64,000 nucleotides of DNA from Climacium dendroides. Its lineage: Eukaryota > Streptophyta > Bryopsida > Hypnales > Climaciaceae. The notes under the pieces were generated by a model, which was not told the DNA's origin, made no database searches, and saw only the letters and a list, made by a program, of their open reading frames with translations. How positions within the stretch are numbered: the stretch's first letter is position 1; every line of letters starts with the position of its first letter. The stretch spans positions 24,657,345-24,721,344 of the forward strand of contig OX467089.1 in NCBI GenBank assembly GCA_950106755.1. Reading direction: 5' to 3'. Made by a program: the position numbers and the translations under genes. Shown in pieces: positions 22,901-35,344 of this stretch.

Positions 22901-24050
22901 TAAGTGGAATTATAATTTTTTGATTAAAATTGTAATTTCTATAAATTTTTTGAAGTGGGCTCCTTTGAAATTACAAAACACCCATAGAGTGGAGTCATGA
23001 ACATCTTATTAACAATCCGTAACTACCTTTCCATGTATCTATTAGCACTTAAGTATCCACTAATAAAAAGTTGTCATATTACCCTTGTTGACATTAATGC
23101 CAAAATTTTGAATGGATTTGGATTTTGGAGGGGATAGGTTTGGATGTTTTTCTAAACGGTTTAAGGGCCAAAAGTAGGGGATGGAATTGGACAGAGGATG
23201 GAATTAGACTTGCTACCTTAAAATTTTAACTAAGGACATGTATAGATTTTAGAGGACAAAATTGGGCTAGTTTACTTAATTGCAACTAGAAAAGAACTGA
23301 ACTTGTCATTGATCTTGTTTACCTTAATTTCAAGTAGGAAAGAATTGGGTTTGTTATTAGGTTTGTTTACTTTAATTTCAAATTAGTGCCACAACAAACT
23401 AGGACATTCATAGATTTTAGATTTTAGATAATGAAATTGGGCTTATTTGCCTTAATTTTAGGTCACAATAAACTAGGACATGTATAGATTTAAGAAGATG
23501 GATGGACTTGTTTTTACCTAAATTTCAAGTGAGTGCCACAAACTAGGACACTTATAGGTTTTTTTTCAAATAATGGAATATTGCCAATTTAACAATAAAT
23601 TGACATTAGGAGCAAGAACACTAGCATGAATATATAATAAAACTTGAAAGCACTCTAAGTAAAACAATTGGCATAAAAGTTATTTTAGAGAAGGATGTGG
23701 TAGTCTATTTCAATAATCGCAAACCTTATGATTTTAAATTTAGAAAGATGTGAAAGTGATTTGACCTTCAGTAATGCAAGAGCATGAATTATAGCACTTT
23801 TTTATGCACTTCTCTTATTTTCATTTTAACCAACTCTTGTAATAGTCTTGTTCTTTAATTGTATTGTAATAGTCATGAAGACAGTGTCGTGTTGTACATA
23901 CGTATGTAGTATAGAAATACGTATTTTTAATGTTATACAAGTAGCTTTAAGGTGACGTTTTCTCATGAAGATGCAAGTCATCAGTATAAGAAAGAAGATC
24001 CACATGAAAGTTGCATTGAATTGAAGTATTGTTGTTTGTTTTTCCACTTT
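22901..24050. other. AT-rich DNA with short dispersed repeats
   Basis: Between 23,200 and 23,570 a loosely repeated phrase (AAACTAGGACA followed by TATAGATTT, and GTTTACTTTAATTTCAA) occurs several times. No gene is supported. Confidence 0.4.
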
Positions 24051-24439
24051 AGATTTAGAATGTCAAATTGGAGGGGGGGTTTTGAGCCTCAAGATGAAGA
24101 TTGTCTTGGAACTCTAGTTTTTTACCTCTAATAGACATTGGCTTGATGTTAGCACTTAAATCCATATTTGAAGTATTTTATAGAAATTATTTTGTATGGT
24201 ATAGTTGTGAAAGGAAAGGATGGAATTATTTTGTCTTTTAGGTGGACTTTGAAGTGATTTTCTTTCTAAGTTAAAGATAAAGAAATAATTGTAGGATCAA
24301 ATATGAAGAACAACAGTTGTAAATTAGCTTTAGGAGCAAGTTATGGGCTAATGTCCACTTGTTTGTATGGTGGGGAGTTGTTAATAAGGTAGAGAAAAAG
24401 ATGAACACTTTTCATCTTCTCTCTCATTGTAGTTTGGGG

Positions 24440-25660
24440 AACCCGAATGTTTGGAGGCCCATAATGTGTGGAGTTTGGAGAATTTTAGAATGAAAATTGG
24501 AGAAATTGTACATCATGATGTCTTGCTTCTAAATTAATATCACTTGCTTGATTTGGCCTTAGCATTCAAAAGTTGTGCTTGTTTGAGTGGAGGGAGGTCT
24601 GCTACCACCTATGAAGAAGGTCTGAGACTTTGACCAACCATAGAAGATGGAAAAGTTTTTTGTTTTCAATTAAACTTTGAGAGAGTGTAGAAAATGTTGT
24701 TAGATTTTTGCGAAGCTATCATTCATTCAATTTGGAGTATTTATGAATGAGTTGTGAGTGTGGAAGTGAAGAAGGGTTTGCTGCCCTCACTTTTTGAGGC
24801 CGAAACTTTGAACAACCATAGATATTGGTTAGGATATTGAAATGAGTTGAAATTTGGAAGAAGTGTAGAAAATTGTATTATCTTTCCAAGGAGCTATTAC
24901 TCATTACATTTGAAGTTGTGAATCAATGGTGATGTTCATTCAAAATTCAACTTTGGATTTGGAGTTAGGGTGGAGTTTTGAAGTAAAAATTTGAAGTTCA
25001 AGTTGAAGTTTGAAGATATGAAGATTGAAGATTTGTGTGTTGTAACTTGTGGCTTGTTATTCTTAGCCGGATTTGGAGGCTCATTGTCTTTCTATTGTTA
25101 TTCCTAGTTAGTTTTGGAGGCTTGTTATTTTCTTTTCAACATCGTAAACCAGTTGCAAGCTCTGTGGGTATCCAATATTAATCCCGTTTTATGTTTGTGG
25201 TGACGAAGTAGGATTGATCACCCACATGATCAATCTTATTTGTTGTTCCTACTAGTGAAAGGCGCTTCCTGGTTACCGTGGGTTTGAAGTTTAGAAGCTC
25301 AATCCTTCGGACGGTCAACTCGTGTTTTGGCCGTCCCGTTTTACCCGTCCAAAGCCATCGGTTCTTATCACTTTATTCTTACCCTTACCCTTATAGAGCC
25401 ACCACAGGATAGATCAACGGAGAGGAGTTTGAAAATTGAAGACTAGAAGATTCAACGACCGTATACAAGATTTGAAGACCAAGCTCAAAGATTCACGAAC
25501 AACAATAAATTTTGTTGTTCTACGAAATCTTTCATTCCTAAGCCATATCTAGTTGCAGCCAAAATCCCTATGATTTTTCAACGCAAACCGTTTTCAACAC
25601 GACAACGGTGTCCCTAGTTCCATCTTCAATTTTAAATTTCAAGTTACCAAATTTTTGTTT
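24440..25660 (+). repeat. LTR-like block, copy 3
   Basis: Matches copy 1 (4690-5060) in its 3' half and copy 2 (8955-9670, inverted) over most of its length. There are no flanking pol remnants. It is a candidate solo LTR of the methyltransferase-bearing element's family. Confidence 0.55.
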
Positions 25661-26457
25661 TTAGCACAATTCCAACAACTCACAAGTGGATACCAACTAC
25701 AATGTTTCTAGTGTAACCAAAGGTTTAAGAATTTCGTTGAAAACATTCTACACTAAGTCTAAATTATAGTCAAAATCCAAAAATATTGCTCTTGCCAACA
25801 ACTCCACCAAATCATCCAACATTCAATAATAGAACACTAAAAAATACAACAATTAAGAAGGCTCTCACTCTTGAACAAATATTTTGTGCTATATTAAATG
25901 CAATATTGGTGTAGTAAGACCATACTCATGAGTGTTGGAAATATGAGTTTGTTGTGACTTCCATCTACTTAATAATATTTGAACTTAATATGTATTGGCA
26001 ACAATAGTAATAGGGTTTTATACTAGAAGCATTGCATGCTTTTGAGTACATAAAATACTTACTCTCAAAATAGCTTCTCCTTTCCAGACATGGCACCCAT
26101 CATTAGTAAGACTCATGTACAAAATTGACATACTTTTTTACACTCGTTGCCATTATTCTACAATTATGGAGTAAATAAAAATGAAGATTGTACTACATTG
26201 CTACTCATACAAAATAGTCATTATTCATTGCTTCTAACCTCAAATCTGTAAAGAATCCAGGATTTCATTTCAACAGTTCTAGTTCTTCATAAAAGTGCTT
26301 TGTAATGAGAAAACCAAGTACAAATTCTCCTAAAAACTCCAATTTCTATAGAAGCACAGCACACTATCAATACAAGTGGTGAATGACGAGAGAAAAATAT
26401 GCTTAGGCTCAAATAAATTCATAATGTATGTGCATATTTGTAGACCAAAGCACATAC
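25661..26457. other. AT-rich stretch, no gene seen
   Basis: Nothing recognisable. It was searched specifically on the minus strand for further Dicer-like exons downstream of the one at 26,458-26,708; none was found. Confidence 0.4.
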
Positions 26458-26708
26458 CTGATAACAATCACTAGTATGGTGAAGAGATGATCCATTTGTT
26501 AGAGCCTTCATTAATAAACACTTGTTTTCAAATTTATAACTTAACAATTTTTCAAATTCAGCAACCTTGATTTCTGGTAAAAGCCATACTTGCCCATGCA
26601 CACGAGTACAAGCTTCTTTCTTAATGCTAGGATCAACCCCAATTTCACAACCAAGCCATCTCATAATTGCTTGTGTAATATTTACATCACCATGAATATA
26701 ATGGACAC
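26458..26708 (-). pseudogene. Orphan Dicer-like exon (end of RNase IIIa to start of RNase IIIb)
   Basis: A single 251-bp exon with intact splice signals: acceptor TTTTTTTCAG before 26,708 and donor CAG/GTATGT after 26,458. The peptide has two Dicer-like parts. GVHYIHGDVNITQAIMRWLG resembles the segment after plant RNase IIIa domains (family pattern GxYYV-GG-AA--FMKWLG). EFEKLLSYKFENKCLLMKALTNGSS resembles the start of RNase IIIb, with Asn where the family usually has His in ALTHGS. It ends at CYQ, just where the RLEFLGDA catalytic motif would begin in the next exon. No other Dicer exon was found on either side, so this is a fragment. It may have been captured and moved by a DNA transposon, since a CACTA-like end lies at 28,471. 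Confidence 0.72.
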
Positions 26709-26859
26709 CTGAAAAAAACATACCTCATGTCATTATTGATGTTAAAAAAACATATGTTTTAAAAAGCACACTTGTACAAACGCCACACATTCAGATGGGA
26801 CATGATGAGAAGCATACAATTGTTTCACCTCATGTTATTCAAGACACTTAGACGTCCAC

Positions 26860-28475
26860 ATTGATGTCTCAAAAAACATCATTAAATTCTAGAAAGACTA
26901 TTTAGATAGCTCAAAAAATGCCACGTCAGAGTCTATAGATGCCACATCAGTCAATTTCGTCATCACTGATGTGGCATGCCACATCAGTGACACGTCAAAC
27001 GCCACATCATAGACAAGCAATGAATGAAAAAAATGACACTCTGGCTTTCTCGCGCTTAGGTGGCAGCCACATGTCAACTTCTAAGAACTCCGTTGACCGA
27101 TGTTTTTAGTGACGTGCGACGTTTTGCATAACGTACCATGTTTTTGGCACATCTGCCATAACGCGAATTTTTTGGATGTCTGGCCAGACGTGACAAGACA
27201 TCATGCACTGTCGGGTAAAGAGGCCTTACCTTAGAAAAATGCGGGGAATCTAGCTGCAACTAGATTTGGCCTAAAAAAATGAAGAACTACGAGGTCAAAT
27301 ACACTCACAAATTCACATATATATACATAAATTTCCAGATAGTGTTAAATAAACCAAATAAAACATCACATATTCGAATACTCCCATGATGTGTCATATA
27401 GGCCAAAAAGATGTCATCTTTTTGTATAAAAGTAGTAGAAGTTATATATAAACATCTTAAGCTCCCTTTAAAGAAACACCCAATACTAAAATGAGTGCCA
27501 AAACCACTTTAAGACTCCAAACTGAGAGTGTGATAATTCTCTGAAAATCTAACAAAAATATCTACGAACCCTACAAATATCAAATCAAAAGCTCATACTG
27601 TCCGACTTTTATAGTTTCTCAAAGTACACTCTCTCCAACTCAAAGGCAGCTCCTCACCACTTCACTTCTACACCCATAACTTTTGCATCCTAACTTCAAT
27701 TAAGGAGAATGATATCATTTTGGAAATCTAACAACTCAATCTATAAACACACCAAATCTCAAAAAAGAATATCACTTAATCAAGTATTTATAAGCTCTCA
27801 AAGATTCTACCCTCCATACTCCATAACAACCATCCCCCTCCCTCCCTCCCTCAAGCATAACTTTCATATAAAAACTCCAAATTGAGCAAGTGATAGAGTT
27901 TTGGAATTAAAAAAACATGATGAACAACCTTCCAAAATTTCATTAAAAAATTCCTCCTGTACAATCCCTTATGGCTCTTCAAAGTCTTTTTCTCCAATAA
28001 AACTAAGAGGAGGAAGAAGAAGACCCACCACCACCTTATCCGCCACCTCAACTTCCATACCATCCTAAAGAAGTAGATGTTAGATTTTAAAACTACCATA
28101 TGAACTTAAGTTCAACTATTGGCCATCTCTTTTGCCCCATAATTCTATCCTTATCCCCTACATGGACTTCTAATCCATTTAAAAACTTAAGAGAAAAGTA
28201 AAATAAACTTTACCTTTCATTTCAACAACCTCAAACACAAAATAAACCTTTGAAATCTTTAAACATAAAAATGAAAGAACTAACACTAAATAGTTGTCTA
28301 ATAGAGGTAAAAAAAGATAAAGTCTACTTCACTTAAATCATTAAACTCTTCAAAAAACCCACTACTATGACAACAAATATATATTTTTACATAGTAGATG
28401 TATATACAACATGACAGCGCGACGTTCGGATGCAAAAACTACGTGTCTAAAAAACACTATTTTCTTATAGTGACT
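26860..28475. mobile_element. Possible CACTA-like element: subterminal repeats, palindrome and one terminus
   Basis: ACGTC/GACGT-rich motifs cluster at 26,865-27,190 and again at 28,425-28,450, and the sequence ends TTTTCTTATAGTG at 28,471, the reverse complement of a CACTATAAGAAAA terminus. A perfect 24-bp palindrome sits at 26,965-26,988 (core GTGGCATGCCAC), within a series of GCCACATCAGT repeats. The opposite terminus was not found, so the extent is tentative. Between 27,300 and 28,400 there is AT-rich DNA with a (CCCT)n run at about 27,837-27,852 and no gene. Confidence 0.4.
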
Positions 28476-28990
28476 CCAATCACCAGATTTTTTGATACTA
28501 GGCTTGCAATCCTAAAGAACATTGAAGATGCTCTCTCAAAATAACTTTGTATTCTCTAGCTACACCCAACATTAATGAAAACATGATGGAAATGCAATGG
28601 AATAAAAAGTAGGGAGTGCATATGCAAGTTCTAACGGTATATGGACCAAGTGCAAAAGGGTCACTAGGTACTAAATAAATTTAGATCAAGATATAACGAC
28701 GTTTCATAGTTCACTAATCTATGCCCCTTAGCTTGTTGAGGATTAGACCAACAAAAACCTCCCAAGGAACTCAAAGCCTTGCTCAAAACCTAAGTTTTAA
28801 AATGTGCATCATGAATCAAACTATTTAACATCTAGTTTAAGATACTATAAAAACCATAGTCTAACTAATGTTCAACAAATACCTCATCAATTTTCAACTC
28901 TAAAGATAATTAGAGTAGAGGTGATACTAAAATTAAGCTTGTAAGATACACTAACAACAAAGTTGGTTAATAAAATACAATTATGTGACT
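28476..28990. other. AT-rich stretch, no gene seen
   Basis: No domain or repeat recognised. Confidence 0.4.
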
Positions 28991-29270
28991 TTGGCATTTT
29001 CACAGTTCAAACCTGGCGGTCTGAACTCTACTAGTGTCCTAGATTTTTGAAATCTATACCATTATTAGATATCTGAAATCTAGGAAATATGTAGATTTTT
29101 TAAATTGATTGGTCTGAAATCTACATCTTTCTTAGATTTAATACATCTAATAGTGGTATAGAGTTCACAAATCTAGGACACTAATAGATTTCAGACCGCC
29201 CGGTCTGAACTGTGGGAATGGCACACTATGAAAATGGCACATGGAATATCGCCATTTTAATGAAATTCCC
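28991..29270. mobile_element. Fold-back MITE
   Basis: The left arm from 29,001 (CACAGTTCAAACCTGGCGGT) pairs with the right arm ending at 29,214. About 100 bp per arm are complementary, with scattered mismatches. The right flank 29,229-29,270 resembles the terminal sequence of the element at 7354-7527. Confidence 0.8.
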
Positions 29271-29864
29271 CATAATTCTAAACTCTAACAATATCTAATT
29301 TTGGAAAAAAAAGCATCAAGAGGATACTCTTTCTTGATAGATTTGAGTAGAAAAAAATTTGTCAAAACTCCAACTCCATATAAAAGCTTGCAAGCATTCA
29401 AGAAAATAACTCGCACCTTAGAATTCCAATTCATCATAGGCACACTAATCACATTCTCATATGGAATAACAATGGAATGAGCAAAAATAAGACAAATGAA
29501 AAGGATCAAAACATAAAGAACATAGTTGGTCGAAGCAATCTTGCAAACAAAGATGTTCAAATAGGATGTAGGAAACAATATTCAAAAAATCTAAAAAAAA
29601 CACAAATAGAATTAGCTCATGGTCCTATGATACACACGAAACTTGCAAAGTTTGATTAACATTAAGTCTCATATTTTTTTTTTTAAAAACTAGTTAATTC
29701 TACAATAGAAAAAGTAATAAAGATTTGTAAGAAGTGCAATGCCCTCATGATTATACCTTTCTCATGAAAAGGAGACGTTGTCAACCTTAGTATTTAAGAA
29801 AGCTTGTAAGAATCATCCTTGCTCCGAGGATGATAAATTTCCTACTGAGAAATACAAACAAAAA
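29271..29864. other. AT-rich stretch, no gene supported
   Basis: A 97-codon minus-strand frame (29,285-29,578) is hydrophobic and matches no family that I recognise. Confidence 0.4.
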
Positions 29865-30536
29865 TGGAAGTGAATAAACTAAACCACACTCATTGTGGCA
29901 GTTGAATGTCATTTCCAGAACTTCCAGAATTCAATGATCCAAACAAAAATGGAAGCAAACAAATTGAATCAAACTGATGGTGGTAGTTGAATGTCATTTT
30001 ATGTATTTCCAAAATTCAATGGCGTCTACCAAAAATTTAGTTTATAAAGTTGATTTCATTCAATATTGCTAGAATGGATGAGGAAAGGAAAAATTTAAAG
30101 GAGTACCTACATAATGTACACATAAAGGTGTTGCTTGTCTACATAATGGCATTCATAAAAAATGAGAAGCTCAATGCAATCCATTCTCATAAAGCAATGA
30201 TACAAATTTTGTAGTGGAATCGTTGGAGTTGTTACAAATACCTTCAAAACCCACATGGATTCCTTACATTCCATAATGATAGACATGCAATTCATAGGTT
30301 ACATACAACATATGTCAACGACAACTATTGAGTGGACTAGGTAGTAAAATACTCAAGCTCTACCTCCCATGCCTCGGATTTTCAGGCATCAATTTTTCCA
30401 TAATACGTCCCAACTTTTAAATTATTTGTATAATGTTTAACAACTTTTGCTTGCTGTTCCACCACCAATCCACACAAATTTCTCATAACTATATACAATA
30501 ACATCCAGCCATTCTACTAAAGTAGCACAATACAAT

Positions 30537-30686
30537 CACTACTAGAGAATTTCATTTTTCTGTTGTTTTGGTCGGGTTGATCCGGTCAAAATCTGACAGA
30601 AATCTATTGAGATCAACAGATTTCTGTTAGATTTTGACTGGATCAACGCAACCAAAACAACAAATAAATGAAATTTTCTAGTAGTG
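30537..30686. mobile_element. CACTA-type hairpin MITE in duplication copy 2
   Basis: A 150-bp sibling of the element at 19,365-19,515, with CACTACTAGA and TCTAGTAGTG ends and a 3-bp target duplication AAT at 30,534-30,536 and 30,687-30,689. The matching place in copy 1 (about 18,548) is an empty site with a single AAT. Confidence 0.92.
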
Positions 30687-30979
30687 AATGGCCCCTACAT
30701 GCATATAGGAATCAAGTCTTTAACAAATACTAAAAATTTCAAGAACACAATGAATCACAACTTGAGTAACTAAAATTTGAATCATCATGATACCTACTAA
30801 ACAAGAGACATATTTGGGCAAAGGAAGACGGCAATTTGTGTACTAGGCTTTCGGATGATATCAACAATGTGTATTAATAGCACCACAATTGTGTGTCTTT
30901 TTCTACTTCTAGTCTCCAAAGAAATTTGATAAGTGTAGCCCTAGGAATTCAACAAATCAATTCAAATTCAAAATTTTAC

Positions 30980-31171
30980 CACTAGTAGAAAACGCAAGAA
31001 TTTCAACAGAATTTTGTTGTTTCGGTCGTATTGTTTTGGTCACTGAACAACAAATTTCTGTTGAAATTAACAAAAACCTGTTAATTTCAACAAAAACTTG
31101 TTGATCAGCGACTGAAATAATGCAACCAAAACAACAAAATTCTATTGAAATTCCTACGTTTTCTACAAGTG
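30980..31171. mobile_element. Second CACTA-type hairpin MITE in duplication copy 2
   Basis: A 192-bp element with termini CACTAGTAGAAAAC and GTTTTCTACAAGTG and a TAC target duplication on both sides (30,977-30,979, 31,172-31,174). Copy 1 has no insertion at the corresponding place near 18,878. The core shares the TTGTTTTGGTC phrase with the other CACTA MITEs. Confidence 0.88.
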
Positions 31172-31619
31172 TACAATAACATGCCATGGCATGAAATATA
31201 TCAAATGAATAAATATGTTTCTATAATCCAGTCATTCAACTTCTTCAAAACAAATACAATGTCAATACAAATTGCAAATTACGAATTCTATTATCGATTT
31301 GACATTAGATTATGTATTGTTCTACTAATCAATAGGTTTGTCTAGCACACACAAAAGCCTCAATCAACAATGACAACAATTGAGAGAAACCATGACTGTT
31401 GATGAATAAAAAAGCAATAAACTGAAAAAACTCACTTGTATAGAATCATGATATCCGAGAGGATAGAAAGCACGTGTTAATCTTTGAAATTGGAAGACGA
31501 AGCTTCCACTATTGCACTAGAATTCTTCATGATCCCCTTGTAGAACACAAGGAACAAAGTGGTGATGAAGCTACAACAGGAAACCTCATAGATCAAAAGA
31601 TAGAAACCTCATAGATTCT

Positions 31620-33065
31620 ATGGACAATAGAAGCATTCATTTATAAATATCATTTCAACTCCCAAACTTGTTTACCACTAGAAATTTTGAAACATTCTTT
31701 TCTCAACAACTAAAAATGAACTTGCCTATGAATACCTTCAAGACTCAAAAACACTGTAGATTTTTAACCTTGAAAGGACATGGCCCCTAGGACCAAGGTG
31801 TGCACCAAAATATTCAAATTATTGCATCAATAGGTGCAACCCTAGAAATTCAATCAACTCCAAAAATTATGTGAAATTGTATTTTAAGAGGACTTTTTGT
31901 AAAACCCTCAAAATAGAAAAATAATAGAAGTATATAGAATTTCACTTCAGTTGACCTTTTCTTCAATCATATAAATGCACCATTGATGAATTTTCAACTT
32001 GTCAAATCCATCATTTTGACAACCTTTTCAATTGGACACTCCATGAATATCCTCCACGTCAATCCAAGTATACTATGACCACATGAATTTGTCCCTTTCT
32101 TCAATCATTCAAATGCACAAGCAAACAATCCGTAGCTTATAAGACTCATCATTTTGATAGCCTCTTCAACTAGATGCTCCAATAATAAACAATATATTAA
32201 TCCAAGTACACTTTGACCTCATGAATTTGACCCTTTTTTCAATCATACGAATCCATAAACAAGGAATCTATAGCCTATAAGACCCAAAATTTTGACAACC
32301 GCTTTAATGAGACATTTTAAAAATATTTTGTATATCAATCTAGATATAAGTGCTCTATCCTCATGAATTTGATCCTTTCTTCAATGTGACATTCTCAAGT
32401 ATCTTGCATGCATGCCACTGATACTATCATTATTGAAGCTTATCCAATCTTTGACAATATGATAAACACTCGAGTCCAAAAAAAGCCATGGGCAACAAAA
32501 GCATTCATCCATAAATATCATCTCAAATCCCAAACTTGTTTAGCACTACATCTCAAAGTTTAGACCCTATGGTTTGTCAACAATTATCATGTGGTTATCA
32601 TTGTTTCATGGGTTTGGACGTTAATTATAATTTATAACATCGTTACAATGCATTAATTAACATCATTATTGCATTGTTACAATGCATTATTTGCAATTGC
32701 ATTGTAACGATGTGAAGTAATGCATCGTAATGATGCAATAAATTGTAATTAATGTGCAAAACCATGAAACAATGATAATCACATGATAACTTTTGATAGA
32801 CCGTAGGGTTTAAATTTTGTAATGTAAGTTAAACATACTTAATTTTTACATGTTCTTTTTTCCAACATCTAAAAAAATGAACTTGTTTATGAACACCTTC
32901 ATTACTTGAAAATATCATAGATTTTTTAACCATAGAAGGACGAGGCCTCCATGACCAAAGTGGTCACCAAAATATTTAGATTATTTCATCAATATGTGCA
33001 TTCTTTGTATCTATAGTTAATCCTAGAAGGATGGAGAGGCCAAAAAGTGGCCAATGGATGAATTT
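31620..33065. repeat. Hierarchical tandem repeat array 2
   Basis: Same composite unit as array 1; AAGCATTCAT landmarks lie near 31,628 and 32,500. Four short subunits fall between 31,940 and 32,400. It is interrupted by the hairpin element at 32,554-32,819. Confidence 0.75.
32554..32819. mobile_element. 266-bp fold-back element inside the tandem array
   Basis: The ends read CAAAGTTTAGACCCTA and, in reverse complement, CAAAATTTAAACCCTA, and complementarity continues through almost the whole element (for example ATTATCATGTG, ATCATTGTTTCATGG). The related unit near 20,617 lacks it. A clear target duplication was not identified. Confidence 0.82.
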
Positions 33066-33140
33066 CAAGATTGTTATAGAAAGAAGAATGGAGAGTTTTT
33101 TTTGAAGCAAGTTGACATCTTGTGTTTCAAAGATGTTCAT

Positions 33141-35344
33141 TTAAACTTTAAAGGACCATAGTTCCTTTGGGAAGAAAATGGATTTTGGGTAGGTTTATAT
33201 GACCTCAATATTTGGCATGACTTTTTGATATTTTTGAAGAAGATAGATAAACATATTAAGTTGTATGGGAATATAATTTTTATTTAATTAATGTTTAGGA
33301 GAAAAGTTATGCCATAACAAGCCCCTTTTTAGTTTTCTAAGCAACAAAACAAAACTACCAAAACTACCAAAACTTGATACATTATATTTTTTCTTCTTGA
33401 AAAGCTCTAATTCATAGCATTTGTATTAGTGATGTAAAAGTTGTTGGGCTTCTTGTTTTCTGGGCAATTAAAGCATCATGTTCAAAAAATAATTTATAGA
33501 ATTATTTTTTGAACAAATATTTTATAATTTAAAAAAAAACTTCTATTTTTAATCCCTAAAGTTCCTTGACTATGATGTCACCAAGAATACTCCAAAACTA
33601 CCATTTTTAGTACAAGTACCAAATTTTTTAAAAATAATACATTTTTGGACACATGGAATAGTACAATCTTGTATTGTTTTGGTTTGAAGGATTGTGGAAA
33701 AAATTTCAAAAATTTCCACCGTGTAGATTGCAAGAAATTAGCATTTAAATTGAGAAAAATCCTTTTTTTGCCCTGCAATAAACAATAAAGTTGTACTTCA
33801 CAAGGTCACATTTGTATGAAAAAATGTCCCTAATGGTGGTTCTTCTTAGGATTCATTCTTCAAGGCAAGTTGGCTACATACTTGAAAATTTTCAAATCAT
33901 TTGGAATTGTACAACATATAGGAATAAAATAGTAAATAGAAAGAAGTAGAGAATGATTCAAAATACTAAATTGTTGAGAATTTAGTTATGGAATTGAAAA
34001 ATGCCAATCCCAATGGTTTTAATTTTGTGTGATAAAAAATCTACATCTTATGATTTTTTTCCAAAAATATTGAAAATTGAATTAAATAAAGGATTTCAAA
34101 GTTTATTTTAGAATAGAAGATTCATAACTACCTGCAAATTAAAATTCCTCATAAATTTCATCTCATTAATTAAAATGTAATGATTCAAAGCTTTCCACAT
34201 GTATATAAATCTAGAAAATCAATTCAAATTTTTGTTTTTAAAAGTAATTTTTTCATATCTTCCAAGACTATTTGGCTAAGGAAAAAATCTACATATCATA
34301 CAATAATTTTTTAACCATGTAGTCAAAAGTTATGAAAATTGTTGAAAGTAAAAAAAAAAATTGTCCACAAATTGTGTGAAAATTTCAGAAAATAGAAATA
34401 AAAATTCCATTTGTAGTGAGTTGCTCAAAATTGCTATATTGCGAAAAAAAATGCAATTTGGTCCTTTAGGGATTAAACACCCAATGGACCACATTTTTCA
34501 ACTATAATTATCAATTATGGTAGTCCAATTCAATTTTCATTCGATAACATAAATTCACGTATGGTCACTTCATCATGAATCTAGGTATTTGATTTCATGT
34601 ATCAATTTAAACCTTCTATTATTTTGCATTTACCATTAGTAGACTATTTTTTTTACTCATCAATTCCAAATTATTCTTCCAAGTTGCATTTTATGAAAAA
34701 TCATTGTCATTGTAAGCTCTCAAAATTTGAAAAGCATATAGACATTTAGAAATTCAACTTAGTTTAGTTATTCACTACTCCAAAATAAACTTTGAAATCC
34801 TTTATTTTACTCAATTTTCAATATTTTTTGAAAAAAATAAAACTGTAGGATATAGATTGTTTATAACAACATTTCAACCATTGGAATTGGCATATTTCAA
34901 TTCCATAATTAAATCCTTAACAATTTAATATTTTGCATCATTCTCTACTATTGTCTACTTACTATTTTTTCCTATATGTTGTACAATTCCAAATGATCCG
35001 AAAATTTTCAAGCATGTGACCAACTTGTTTAGGAAAAAGAATCCAAAGAGTAATCACCATTTTGGACATTTTTCCATAGGAAAGTGAGCTTGTGAAGTGC
35101 AGCTGCCCTATTTTTTGCAGGGCTAAAAAAATGATTTCAGTGAATTTGAATGCTTATATCTTGCAATCTACACAATGGAAATTTCTGAAATTTTTACCAC
35201 ATATTCCCAAGTCAGCATACTATAAGATCCTATGGTTATATGTGTCAAAAAAGTTTTTTTTTTCAAAATTTGGTACTTGTACTAGAAATGGCAGTTTGGG
35301 AGCAAATTTTGGTGAAAATATAGTAAAGGAGCTTTAGGGGTTAA
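33141..35344. mobile_element. Nested fold-back transposon cluster
   Basis: Ends of the type CCTTTAGGG(G/A)TTAA occur at 33,549 (inverted), 34,476 and 35,344, and a partner left end TTAAACTTTAAAGGACC at 33,141. Arms 33,549-34,130 and 34,770-35,344 are reverse complements over about 575 bp; both carry a conserved LQST-WKFLKF-type reading frame in opposite orientation. The left-end sequence 33,141-33,330 resembles 47,474-47,640, showing a dispersed family. The nesting order is not resolved. Confidence 0.65.

Larger units (their letters stand above)
29865..31610. repeat. Segmental duplication, copy 2
   Basis: Collinear with 17,935-19,320. It differs by two CACTA-type MITE insertions (30,537-30,686 and 30,980-31,171) and by a local duplication of about 80 bp at its start (29,865-29,940 repeated at 29,941-30,025). 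Confidence 0.8.

Noticed and set aside
33578..35337. Similar 66- and 81-codon frames in opposite orientation
   Set aside because: They are the two arms of a transposon inverted repeat, not a gene pair.
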